Shown piece after piece: positions 43,348 to 54,284 of a DNA stretch of 64,000 bases. Location: assembly GCA_030686995.1 (NCBI GenBank), contig CM060694.1, positions 96,023,844 to 96,087,843 of the forward strand, in the 5' to 3' direction. The stretch comes from Artemisia argyi (lineage: Eukaryota > Streptophyta > Magnoliopsida > Asterales > Asteraceae). The notes under the pieces are model-generated. The model saw nothing but the letters and a program-made list of their open reading frames with translations. It ran no database searches and was not told the DNA's origin. Position numbers and translations under genes: made by a program. Each line of letters opens with the position of its first letter. Position 1 is the stretch's first letter.

Positions 43348-46300
43348 TGTAACCACCGGTAAAATTTCACTTAAATTAAAGTTATACTTTTCCATTTTTC
43401 ATGTCTATTTTTTTAAAACGTTATCGGTTAAATTAATTATAACAACTAATTAATATAACGTAACTCATATTCACTTAGGTTCAATTTGAACAAATATTTT
43501 ATTTATGTCAAGTATCAAAGTTTTCTTTTATTTACCACTTTACGATTTTTTTTTCGTTAATGTATAATTATTAAACGTTCAAACTAAAAGTTAGCCATTT
43601 ATTAGAATTTTAACGAAACTTTTCAGGTTATTAAATTAACTATTAACTTCTATTTATTATCACTATAAATTTTTAGTTTAAATAATGTTTACACACTCCA
43701 ACAAACTCACGACCCATTCTAAATATAAAAATTGAGTATGTTGATAACTCTTAACACTTCTATAAACTCTATATTTTTACGTCACCTGTTTCTAAATTCC
43801 GTGACTTAAAGACTTAACGCTAGTAATTATCGGGATCAAATTATACCCTCTAAACTTTAATCAATTAATAAAACTAAATACAAAATCTTCAATCATTTTC
43901 CTAAGCCACGTCAATACTACTACACATATACATGTTACACTACATTGAACCACAAAATATATGTCTCCTAAACATACAACATATCCATTTAAAATTTTTC
44001 ATACGTGTTTCATTTTAGAATCAAGAAAGTGTATTTTCAAGTAAGACCTTCTATGTGTTTCATTTTGTATCATGCATGCAAGAATCAAACGTGTAGTACT
44101 AGCTTTCTATAAAGCCTTGCTCCTTTTTCCATTTTATACGAACACACATAAGACACCACATTTCAAATACTTACTAGTCTATTTTTACTACACATCACTT
44201 GGTTCCCTAGGAAGTCTACCATGGTCAAATTTAGTAGGTAAAATCCTTGGCCAAAATTCGAACACCATGCACCACCATGCAATCTTTACACCACCTTCAT
44301 ATGCCACCATACAAACCCCAAGATACACCTCACTATGTCTCAAAACTACTTAACAAACCTTAACAAGTGGCCATGTGAAAATCTCTTACTTATGGCTATA
44401 TATACGATCACCATACAACACAAATTCATCTCATTCTTTGCTTCTAACACTAAACACTCACTTACCTACTGATAGTTGAGGTCTTAGAGAAGCCAAGGAA
44501 GAGTAGTAGCAGCCAAAGATAAAAGGAGACTAGTGATTACAAGTTCCAAGTTCTTTTACCCAAATCCCTCTTGCCTACAAATATCAACCAAATCCTTTCC
44601 ATATCACTCATTCCTTGTTCGAACCTACAACTCTCATACACATACACTTACATTCTGATCCTAGGTTATAAAGACTAGTAGCAAGAAAGACACAATAAGT
44701 GCTTGAAGCATTGAGGAGCCATAGTATCACTTAGAAGTTTCCTTGGGCATTTTTCCATTCCTAATCAAACTCATAAGATTGGTAAGTCCCTAACCATTTC
44801 TAATACTTTCTATATATTTACTTGACAAGTATACATAATAATAATAATAAACAAGCTCTAGTAAGAAATCAAGGTCAAAAACTCATTTTCTTTCCTTTTC
44901 TGTTATAACGAGACAAATAACCACCCTCTCTATTATACTCTAAATTGTATGAGCATATATAAACTTAAAAATCAGTTATGAGAAATAAAAACGAGAATCT
45001 AGGCTTTAGAATCACCCAAAACGAGTACACGAGTCAAAAGATACGGCCAAATGAAATTACCAAAACCTTCCCTAAAAGCTGTTAGAAACATTCTGTGACA
45101 GAAACATAGAACACACAAAACGAGGCATTTCTACTCTGATTCATCAAAAAGTTAAAACACAAAAGTTGTCCGGAACGGCGTTTTCTTTAAAAACTCAGGA
45201 GCACGGGTCCTAAAAACACACGACAAGAGCTGTAGGTGCGGACTGTTTTTAAACCCGACATTTGAATTTCCAAAAATCTTTTCTTAAACGCCTCACTTTT
45301 CTACCATAAGGTGAGGCTTATAAGCCCAGCCAATAAGCTCTTTGAAACACCTCTTAGCACACTTCAATTTGCTCCCAAGACCTGGTCATAAGATGTACAT
45401 GTGACGCTTTTATACTTTTCATTGTCGCGAGTCATTAGACCAAACAAACTCTTAAATAAAATGTTTTCGACTTATTTATAAACAAGGAAACCCTAGGACC
45501 CTTTAGAGACAACTTAGATATGATGAGTAACATGTTAGGATACATAACAAGTCAGTTCTTAAGCTTTAGATTCGAAACCCAAGTTGTTTTTGGAACCTGA
45601 TGTAAGTCGAGCATATGCTCTAGGTACCCAACTTCGAGTAATTGTTTACACTATCAAACGATCACCTAAGAACCTAAACTCAGGGGCAAAATGAAGACCT
45701 TCTAGCATAGATTAAGTAGAATCAAGAATGTAGGAAAATGATCAAGCGGTCATGATTTTGTTCAACTCTTTTTCTGGTCTATCACTAGCTGAAACTAAAT
45801 AAAAACACTTGAATATTTTTACGTTAAAAATAATTTCTAAACACCCAACTTTAGAAAACTATTACGAGCAAACCATAAAAGCTCATGACCTCTAGTCTGA
45901 AGCGTTGGATAGACCACCTGGCAAACTTTTGAAAAGATCAAGAACGTTGTAAAAACATTGTACGGATTTGTCTAAAACTTAGCTCGTTTTTGTCTCGAAA
46001 TACATACAAATAATAATTTTATAATTATTTTTGAAAATCTAAAGGGGAATACTTTGTAATAAATAAAAGATGGAGTTTTCTTGGGCCAAAAATGTAAGTT
46101 TTATAAATTAATTAGTACAAGGGCTGTTTTGTCAACAAACAATAGTTGTGGGTATAAAGTGTCATTTTTGAAACTACAAGGGTAAAAAGTGTAATATTTG
46201 TATAAAAAGTCTAATAATATATTTTTATTATATAGTGATCCGGGAATATGTTTTAACACATTAAAGGATTCGAGTTATTTTATAAAACACGTGTAATAGT

Positions 46301-47391
46301 TATACGATAGGAACGCGTTTTTATAAAACTTATATAAGAAATATATTTAACGTTATAACAATTCAGGACTTGTATACAAACTTATATATCAATATCGAAT
46401 AACAAACCATAAATAGGAAAAATGGTAAAATCTTAATACAAATAACTTTTGAAGAGACTTCATGTTATAATAACTAAAATAATAATTGTTAACAAAACCT
46501 TTACGATAAATATAAACTTACATATACGTAAATACGAATACTGAAACTTGACAGAATCAACTCAGGTTTCGTGTCGGAGACATTTATCAACTTTATTTAA
46601 GTTGTTTCTCATCCATTCTACCATATCATCCAAGGTGACTTCACAGTCCCACTTTTATATTGTTTTTCAAACTTGTGGGGAGATACATGCTACAAACCGA
46701 ACACAAGTATTTTTCTGTATGCTATCCTGATCTGGTATTGCCTAAGTTAAACGTTTTGCCATTAAAAGTCCCTCATATCATGAACCATTAATCACTTGCG
46801 AGTGAACGAGAATATAGTGAATAGATCTATTGGCAGTTGACGCCCCATTTGTGTCGCTGGATAAGTGGCCAAATGCATTATATTTGAAGAACAATAGGAT
46901 GTTGGCAAGCTCCTACTCGAGGGCTCTATTACTCACATTATTATTATAATGTTAGCAACGTTACGTTATAGCTCATTACTATAATGTCCAAACTGTTAAG
47001 GTTTGAGTTCATGAGGCTTAGAGCAATACACTGAAATATTACTGTTTTACTATTCTATGACTTGTGTTCAACTAATCATTATACAAACGCTGTGAATTCA
47101 CTCAACATTTGTGTTGACACTTTTAGCATGTTTATCTCAGGTCCATAACAAACAAGGATGGCATGGGGAAGCATGGATACGAAAGGAAGGCTAAAATTTT
47201 ATTATTCTTTCATAAAGTATTTAACAAGTTGTAAAACTATTGGGACCTCATTTTGTAAACTCTGATATTTGAATAATAAAATTTCTAAGACAACTCAATT
47301 AGAGATTTTTTTCCTATTATTATAACTATTGTGCCGTCAAGTAACACCCAGCTTTAATTCCGCTACGTATCCCAAATTTGGGGGTGTTACA
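43348..47391 (+). repeat. 5' LTR of the LARD-like element
   Basis: 4044 bp. A TATA box (TATATATAC, about 44396-44404) lies about 1.05 kb from the start. The block at about 44980-45200 (CCCAAAACGAGTACACGAGT, CATCAAAAAGTTAAAACAC) is shared with G1. The small ORFs are not credible. It is the only complete copy of this LTR in the element. Confidence 0.88.
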
Positions 47392-47393
47392 GA

Positions 47394-47408
47394 TTGGTAT
47401 CAGAGCTA
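47394..47408 (+). promoter_or_regulatory. Primer binding site of the LARD-like element
   Basis: TTGGTATCAGAGCTA two bases after the LTR end, a full match to the initiator-Met tRNA complement. Confidence 0.9.
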
Positions 47409-48122
47409 TAGTTATAGAGAAACAGATCTAATTGAGATCTGAACTATAACCACTTTTTACAAAAATGTTTTATAGCCTTTCGTTGTCCGTGCCTTCCAGC
47501 CTCCGGATGATTATGTGACTTCCAAGTAATTTTGTTTCTCAAAAACTTTAGTAAACTGGTATACTCATTTATGATATACTTCTGATCACTTTATACAAAT
47601 AAACATATCTGTAGATGCCTATTCTAAGGCATTACACTTTAATCCTATTTCCCAGAGCCTGTATCTACTTCAATATTTTCAACATTTACAAAACCTTCCT
47701 AAGACATTGTGGTTTGCAAAATTGTTACCCTATTTACGTTAAAAATATACTCTCCACTATTTTAAAAACTATGTCGACTCACCTTGATTATCTTACTCCC
47801 ATATCTAAAAATGAGTGTAAATACTCTCTCCGTACTCCCAGAATACTTAATTCATCGATTACGACTGTTAAGTCAGAAATTCTTAAGTAGGATGATTTGC
47901 AATGTCTTTATTTGAATGAATTGGGACGCCTTTTTATTTAAATAAAGAAATTATGAATCACCGAACCATAAGTTTATATTTCTTTATTTACATTATTTTT
48001 GGGACGCCTCGCTATGTGAATAATGAATTATAAATAAGTGGGCTTATTTGTATCTGAAATAACATGAGTATAAAATTCGAGGATCATTATAATTCATAAA
48101 ACACAAATAACATGAAATTTCA

Positions 48123-48353
48123 TTAGAATCCATGAATATTAATACATAACGAAATAATTAGCATCGATAGGGCTAATGTTACAAAAATCACTAAGTAAAT
48201 AATAGAATCGCCAATAGGTTGATCCACTAGGCTAATAAAGAACATCACTACACCTACGAGAACGAGAACTACGACCGGATATAATACCTTGAATATTTTG
48301 TACAATAAACAAATTATCAACGCAAAACATGGTTTTATACATAAAACAACCAA
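48123..48353 (-). CDS. Second hydrophobic antisense ORF in the LARD-like interior
   Basis: 76 open codons, but the first ATG in frame is at 48245, giving 40 residues unless it is an exon. Very hydrophobic, with two likely membrane helices (LYPVVVLVLVGVVMFFISLV, then IIYLVIFVTLALSMLIISL) separated by an acidic DQPIGDS loop. It lies 69 bases downstream of the better-supported ORF at 48423-48584 and has the same two-helix topology, which may mean an old duplication or a second exon. No family recognised. Confidence 0.3.
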   Translation of the reverse strand: MVVLCIKPCFALIICLLYKIFKVLYPVVVLVLVGVVMFFISLVDQPIGDSIIYLVIFVTLALSMLIISLCINIHGF

Positions 48354-48422
48354 ATCTTATTACACATTCACTAAAGATTACATAGAAAATTTATTTCAAC
48401 GCTCCTACCACGATACTGTCTA

Positions 48423-48584
48423 TTACTTCCAAATCTCATCGATAACAATTGCTAGAACCAAGAGTGGTATAAGAAATGCTAAAATCCCGGCCAAGAATGT
48501 ATAATCTTCTTCTGGAACGTAGGTCATGTAGATAGAAGTAATAACAACGTACAGGATCGCAATAATGGTAATAATGTGCGGCAT
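48423..48584 (-). CDS. Small two-helix membrane protein ORF, antisense in the LARD-like element
   Basis: 53 residues from an ATG at 48584. Two predicted membrane helices (about residues 4-22, IITIIAILYVVITSIYM, and 30-49, FLAGILAFLIPLLVLAIVI) flank an acidic loop YVPEEDY; the tail is DEIWK. It runs against the element's own transcription. Upstream on the minus strand are a TATA box (48648-48641), a leader of about 30 bases, and a phased array of AACGG-containing repeats, which together look like a compact plant promoter. It could be a captured host gene piece or an accessory ORF. Short, so chance cannot be excluded; no family recognised. Confidence 0.45.
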   Translation of the reverse strand: MPHIITIIAILYVVITSIYMTYVPEEDYTFLAGILAFLIPLLVLAIVIDEIWK

Positions 48585-48640
48585 TTTGATAATTTAATGA
48601 GAGAAATTTGGGTGATGGAGAAATGAGAATTGAAATGGGT

Positions 48641-48745
48641 TATTTATAAGATAAAAACTAGTCGTTGGAATGCTATTCACGACCGTTGGAAAACACTGTT
48701 CACTAGCCGTTGGGATCACTGTTCACTAGCCGTTGGGAATTACTG
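48641..48745 (-). promoter_or_regulatory. Antisense promoter: TATA box and AACGG repeat array
   Basis: On the minus strand TATAAATA (48648-48641) is preceded by four repeats at 23-24-bp spacing. Cores: CCCAACGGCTA around 48730-48737 and again around 48707-48714, TCCAACGGTCG around 48683-48690, and a mutated TCCAACGACTA near 48662. The first two fit the plant M-phase activator (MSA) consensus YCYAACGGYYA. The repeats also share a GTGAACAGT block. Confidence 0.5.
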
Positions 48746-49126
48746 TTCATAACATTTGAAAATATAAAAATTTTAGTAAGGAACAAACGGATTCGTCATC
48801 TACAAAGGTTTAAATTTAAAAATTTTCTCTACATTTATCAAAGTTTTCATCAGAAATTTTTCTTATTAACAAATTTTTCCTATGTCAAATTTAATTTTTA
48901 CAAAACAAGAAACTAGAAATCATGATATTTTCAAAAATGATTACTGAAACAGGATAAATTTTATAAATAACAATCTTCATTTAAAATAAAGTTTTTCTTA
49001 AGTTTATATGACCTTTGCAATAATATTTGTACATGTAAATCTAAATAATAAGTTTTCATAAATTAAACATTTTGTTTTTATCATTTCAAAACAACTAACA
49101 TAGACTGAATCTCGGGACGAGATTCC

Positions 49127-49142
49127 GTTAAGGGGGTGAGAC
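49127..49142 (+). promoter_or_regulatory. Polypurine tract of the LARD-like element
   Basis: AAGGGGGTGAGAC directly before the 3' LTR, in the position of the plus-strand primer. Confidence 0.8.
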
Positions 49143-50166
49143 TGTAACCACCGGTAAAATTTCACTTAAATTAAAGTTATACTTTTTCCATTTTTCATGT
49201 CTATTTTTTTTAAAACGTTATCGGTTAAATTAATTATAACAACTAATTAATATGACGTAACTCATATTCACTTAGGTTCAATTTGAACAAATATTTTATT
49301 TATGTCAAGTATCAAAGTTTTCTTTTATTTACCACTTTACGATTTTTTTTCGTTAATGTATAATTATTAAACGTTCAAACTAAAAGTTAGCCATTTATTA
49401 TCATCCAAGGTGAGTTCACAGTCCCACTTTTATACTGTTTTTCAAACTTGTGGGGAGATACATGCTACAAACCGAACACAAGTATTTTTCTGTATGCTAT
49501 CCTGATCTGGTATTGCCCAAGTTAAACGTTTTTCCATTAAAAGTCCTTCATATCATGAACCATTAATCACTTGCGAGTGAACGCGAATATAGTGAATAGA
49601 TCTATTGGCAGTTGATGCCCCATTTGTGTCACTGGATAAGTGGCCAAATGCATTATATTTGAAGAATAATAGGATGTTGGCAAGCTCCTACTCGAGGGCT
49701 CTATTACTCACATTATTATTATAATGTTAGCAACGTTACATTATATCTCATTACTATAATGTCCAAACTGTTAAGGTTTGAGTTCATGAGGCTTAGAGCA
49801 ATACACTGAAATATTACTGTTTTACTATTCTATGACTTGTGTTCAACTAATCATTATACAAACGCTGTGAATTCACTCAACCTTTGTGTTGACACTTTTA
49901 GCATGTTTATCTCAGGTCCATAACAAACAAGGATGGCATGGGGAAGCATGGATACGAAAGGAAGGCTAAAATTTTATTATTCTTTCATAAAGTATTTAAC
50001 AAGTTGTAAAACTATTGGGACCTCATTTTGTAAACTCTGATATTTGAATAATAAAATTTCTAAGACAACTCAATTAGAGATTTTTTTCCTATTATTATAA
50101 CTGTTGTGCCGTCAAGTAACACCCAGCTTTAATTCCGCTGCATATCCCAAATTTGGGGGTGTTACA
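49143..50166 (+). repeat. 3' LTR of the LARD-like element with 3-kb internal deletion
   Basis: 1024 bp. 49143-49400 matches the start of the 5' LTR, then the sequence jumps to what is 46626 in that LTR. About 3.02 kb (43605-46625), including the TATA box, is missing, with a short TA microhomology at the junction. Confidence 0.88.
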
Positions 50167-51357
50167 TTACTGCCCTGGGTCTAGGCCATAGGTAGAAGTC
50201 TATTCTTAACTAGGTCAGCCCTAGAAAGTCACCACCTACCGCAAATCTAACCTTAACTAGCCAACACATTATAGCAAAACAAAAAATAGTGGCAGGTCCG
50301 AAAACAATTTGCATGCATTCTCCCCTAAATTTAGAAAACAGTAAAATACAGATAAAAGTTGGGCTATGAAACTCACGTCAAATCGAATAACGCACGGGTA
50401 ACAAAGCAAGAGAATAAAAAAGCAGCTAAACGTCTCGGCTAACTACGGACTTGGCACCTAATCATAATAAATTCGGCTCAATATTGTTCTTTAAATAATT
50501 TAATATGTTCCCAAATTTCCCAAATCGTTTCCGTTTATCATCCAAAACAACTGCATGAAAATCGTTAATTAATGTTTGGTATCGTTTGGTATCGTCGGGT
50601 GGAAGTATACTAGAGACAAAGTCTCGACTCAAACGAACTCACGCCAAAACAAACAAACCAAAAATAGTCTCAAATGAAAGAGTCAAATAGCATGCAAATG
50701 CACAATGCGTCAAACAAACCAAGTCGTACACAAAACCTATAATGTCAATCAAGTCAAATCTCAAGTCAAATCTAAGGTCAAAGATATGACCTTAAGAGTT
50801 GATAAGTCCTCATTTGAAGGGTCAACCTCTTATCAAATTCGTCAACCTGATAAGCTTAACCATTCTTCCGTTTACTTATTGAATATAAAGCTATATCATA
50901 TATACGAGCCGTAGGATACATTTCCCACTAATATTGTCACTTGGTATTTTTATTGAGCTCCTATTGGGCTTGTCAGTCCAATAGGTCCAACAAACGTACT
51001 AAATGACCTATTTATGTTAAAATGATCCGTAACTCCAATAATAAATGAGGGTAATAAATACTAATGAGAACTACTATCTATCTAGTTTCACGTGCACTTG
51101 AACATTTAATAACTCTCGTTATAGAAAACTTTATATTATTTCCGAAACATTTCCATTAAATCATAAAAGTCGATTTGTTTTAATAAAGCTACCGATAAGT
51201 ATTAATCTAATTTAATAGTCAATAGTTATCGCTAACGTTATTATTTATTTATTACGTTGCTCGTTTAATATATATATGCAAATGAACATGTATATATGTA
51301 TACATATATGTCTACATATATAATTAGACTTGTATATATATATATATATATATATAT

Positions 51358-51535
51358 AAGGGATCAAGTAAGAAGAATAATTAAAATAAGAAGGGTAAGA
51401 AGCAATTCTAGCCACACATTTCAAATTAGGAGGAAAAATTTGAAGGAAGATGCATCCACTTATGTAGGTGCATCTGAAATGTGTGGTTGTAGTTACTTCT
51501 TATCATTTCTATTTTAATTATTCTTCCTATTTGAT

Positions 51536-51541
<6 letters not shown>
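51358..51541. repeat. MITE-like hairpin inserted in the LTR H TA tract
   Basis: About 184 bp present only in the 5' LTR copy of H. Imperfect terminal inverted repeats (GGATCAAGTAAGAAGAATAA against the complement of TTATTCTTCCTATTTGATAC), an inner pair CCACACATTTC/GAAATGTGTGG, and a central GATGCATCCAC/GTAGGTGCATC. Flanked by TA repeats on both sides, fitting TA target duplication. No ORF of its own. Confidence 0.7.

Positions 51542-51627
<86 letters not shown>
51541..51627. repeat. (TA)n microsatellite
   Basis: About 42 TA units to the right of the MITE-like insertion; the translation of this tract as a Tyr-Ile run is not a gene. Confidence 0.95.
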
Positions 51628-51628
<1 letters not shown>

Positions 51629-53489
51629 CAAGTTAGTCGTTATAAACGAATTTTGACGAATTAATATTTAACGAGTTATTATTTATCCGAGTCCACGTGT
51701 CCGAGTCATGACTTCCCGGTCCACATAATCAATAATGTCTAAAAAGCCCATGTTACGGCTTTGTCGAAGTAGCCATTGACTAGAAAGTCAAGACAACTCC
51801 GACGTTGCACAACCTCACAAATAATATATACGTTACTAAAATAAATATTCTTCGTCTCAACATCAACCGAGTTCAATATTCCCAAACAATACTTCAACAT
51901 CACGAGGTCGTCTACGACACTCGTCTAACCTAAACTCCGTCATTCTGAATCGTCTCACAATCGATTCCCATTATCCACAACGCCCAAAATACGATCCCAT
52001 AATGTCCATACTTCAACCAATATCAATCAAATAAATTACCACAAGCTTCAAAATTACCATTTTAGTCGAAATATTATACCGTTGACTATATGCTCAAAAC
52101 TCAAATAAACCAAAATGAAACATAACCAAAATATCAACATAACAATAAAAATGACACAAATCGGCTACTAGGACCAAAACCACGACCATAGGGTCACGGC
52201 TTATGTTGGTACGAGCCACACCCAAGGTCAAGGGACCTTGTGGGTTTCGGCTATGCAACCAAACACACCCAAAGTGTGTCAAACTTGTTCCAAACACAAC
52301 CGAATCAATACCAAATCATCATGTATGCATCAAGAATCAACCACAAGCCTAAAAATAGGTCAAGAAACACAAAACCCATAAAAAAAACTCGTGGGTTACC
52401 CATGACCCACAATTAAATCCGAACCCAAACACCCTCAAAATGATACCAAACTTGTTTGTTTCTTGTTTTTATTAACCAAAAATCATTAAAACATAAAAAC
52501 CCACTTAGTTTGAACCCAAAATTATAAGATTATTGTAAGTTTGACTCAGGTTAAAGTTAAACCCACAAGAAAAACTCACTAGCTTACCTTTTATTCTTAG
52601 TTTCATAGGATTTAAACAACAATGATGTTATATGGAATGATGTATGGGTCGAATTGTTCAAGAAAATAGTGATGGAGGTTGTTTGAATGTATAAAAGTTA
52701 TATGGATATGAAGGAAATGTGATGGAGATGATTTTGGTGATGTTGAATCATAAAAAAAAATGAATGGTGATGGTGGTTGTGGGGTGGCCGGCGGCACAAG
52801 AGAGGGAGGAAAGAAAAGAGATGAAGATGATTAAGAGAAATGGTGGGTGAGAGTTAGGGTTAGGGTAAGGGTTATTAGTTGTGTTTTTAAAGAAATTTCC
52901 ATTTGGTCCTTCCTTGTTATCATATTTATCCTATAAGGGCTCGGGTTAGGGACTAGTGATGAAATTTATATTTTCTCACTCGGTTTAACTTATTTTCATT
53001 CCCGGAAAAATATTAGATATCACCGTTAGTGTTTTTAAACGTTACCGTTAGGTTTAAATACGTTTTTACGTAAAAGGTGATAATAAATACGTTTATAAAC
53101 TAAAACGGACTATCTTCTATATTTTCGTTGACAAAACCAAATCGGTATTAGAAAAATATGTCATCACCACTCTCGGGTTCATTTATGTTGTTTCACGGTT
53201 CGTAGTTTAAGTTTTCCAAATATTTGACTATAAATACATTCATCAAGAAATAATTTTGTAAATTGTTTACCTTGCATTTGATTAGGATTTCTGGTGCCAT
53301 AGTCACGTAGTGCCTAAATTAAGGTATATGGGGAAGGTAAATAGTACGCAAGATGATAAATAGGTTATAAGAACTCCTTGTTTCCTCAAAAATTCATGAG
53401 ACTTGATAAAATCATCGATAGTTTAAATTTTTGTTTATGAAAATGTAATGCAGTGAATTTAAAAAGGGTCCCTAAATTACCGGTTGTCA

Positions 53490-54284
53490 CACATCTATTT
53501 TGTTTAAGCTGCTAAATCTTTCTTAGTCCTGCAGAAAATATGAAATTTGTGGTTCTGTTTGAAATTCTTAAGAGACATGTACTTCATAATGTGAAAGTCG
53601 AAGTGAGATAATGTGGGCTGGGAGGGTCAGGTGGGTTTAATAATGACTGAAAACGGGTTCAGACTGAAACGGATCATGGCTTGGTTCAAATCAAACTATG
53701 AGGTGCATGCCGCTTATATTACTTTCATTTTAATGTCTTTTTGGAACTGATGTTAAGGGAGTGTTTGGATTAGCTGAATTTACTTTGCACTTGATCAGGT
53801 GGTGCACCAGGAGATTTACGGATGTGTTTTTGGAAGACTTACCACAAAAGACTAAAAGACGGGTCTCAATAGCGATAACTTATTGTATTTTGCAATAATT
53901 TTTAAGTGGGTTAAAACATGAAATATTTGATAAATTTTTCGTCCACTTCAGTTTGTAAATCCTGGATATGGATGTTCGATATTTTTTTTTTACTAAACTC
54001 ATTTGGTTGTCAACATTTTATTTTGGCTATATTTGTGGCTTTCAGACTTTGTAACGTTGCATCTCTCATGGAATTTTGTTTTTTTATTTCATATTAAAAT
54101 TCCAATAAAAAATTATCTTATAAATAAAAGAAATTAATCCTATTTACAATTCAATTATTGATAAAAACGATAATTTCCAAACATATTAGTTAACAATAAC
54201 TAATACCTTCCAACGATAATTATAAATCATGCTCGCCTTCATTAAACATTATTCTCTGTTAACTAATACCATCAAAATAATAAT
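53490..54284. other. Host DNA right of element H
   Basis: Begins with a motif (CATCTATTTTGTTTAAGCTGCTAAAT) that repeats the flank at about 32563-32592 left of H, consistent with one locus split by the insertion. The rest is AT-rich with a GTGTTTGGATTAGCT motif near 53762 of the kind seen at MITE or hAT ends. No gene seen. Confidence 0.5.

Larger units (their letters stand above)
43348..50166 (+). mobile_element. LARD-like element without gag-pol (TSD TTACT)
   Basis: 6819 bp, TGTAACCACCGG...GGGGTGTTACA, with perfect target duplication TTACT (43343-43347 and 50167-50171), inserted in LTR H. 5' LTR 43348-47391, PBS, a 1.75-kb interior without gag or pol, PPT, 3' LTR 49143-50166. LTR ends and motifs resemble Tekay-type elements such as G1/G2, so it probably depends on such a relative for mobilisation. 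Shared LTR parts differ at about 15 of 765 positions by eye (about 2%). Confidence 0.9.
32616..53489 (-). mobile_element. Tekay-like chromovirus (Ty3/gypsy) element H, with nested insertions
   Basis: Minus-strand element with LTRs at 32616-36192 (3') and 42812-53489 (5', split by a nested element). Domain order gag-PR-RT-RNH-INT-chromodomain identifies a chromovirus; the 3.6-kb LTRs, PBS and chromodomain fit Tekay/Del. Pol has at least six in-frame stops and RT active-site damage. The target duplication is not clean: both flanks have CATC near the junction with one or two extra bases. An extra intact ORF lies between the PBS and gag. Confidence 0.9.
42812..53489 (-). repeat. 5' LTR of element H (split by a nested element)
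   Basis: LTR parts 42812-43347 and 50172-53489 join into a copy of 32616-36192 once the 6.8-kb insertion and one TTACT duplication are removed. It is about 280 bp longer because of a MITE-like insertion and longer TA tracts. Roughly 3% mismatches by eye in the parts compared. Confidence 0.88.

Noticed and set aside
47615..47890. 91-residue plus-strand ORF in the LARD-like interior as a gag remnant
   Set aside because: No capsid-like or zinc-knuckle motif; composition is that of AT-rich noncoding sequence.
51468..51656. ORF with a long Tyr-Ile run
   Set aside because: Translation of the (TA)n microsatellite.
52855..52880. Telomere-like TTAGGG repeats
   Set aside because: Only two to three degenerate units inside LTR H, and the other LTR has fewer; not a telomere, at most a chance telo-box.
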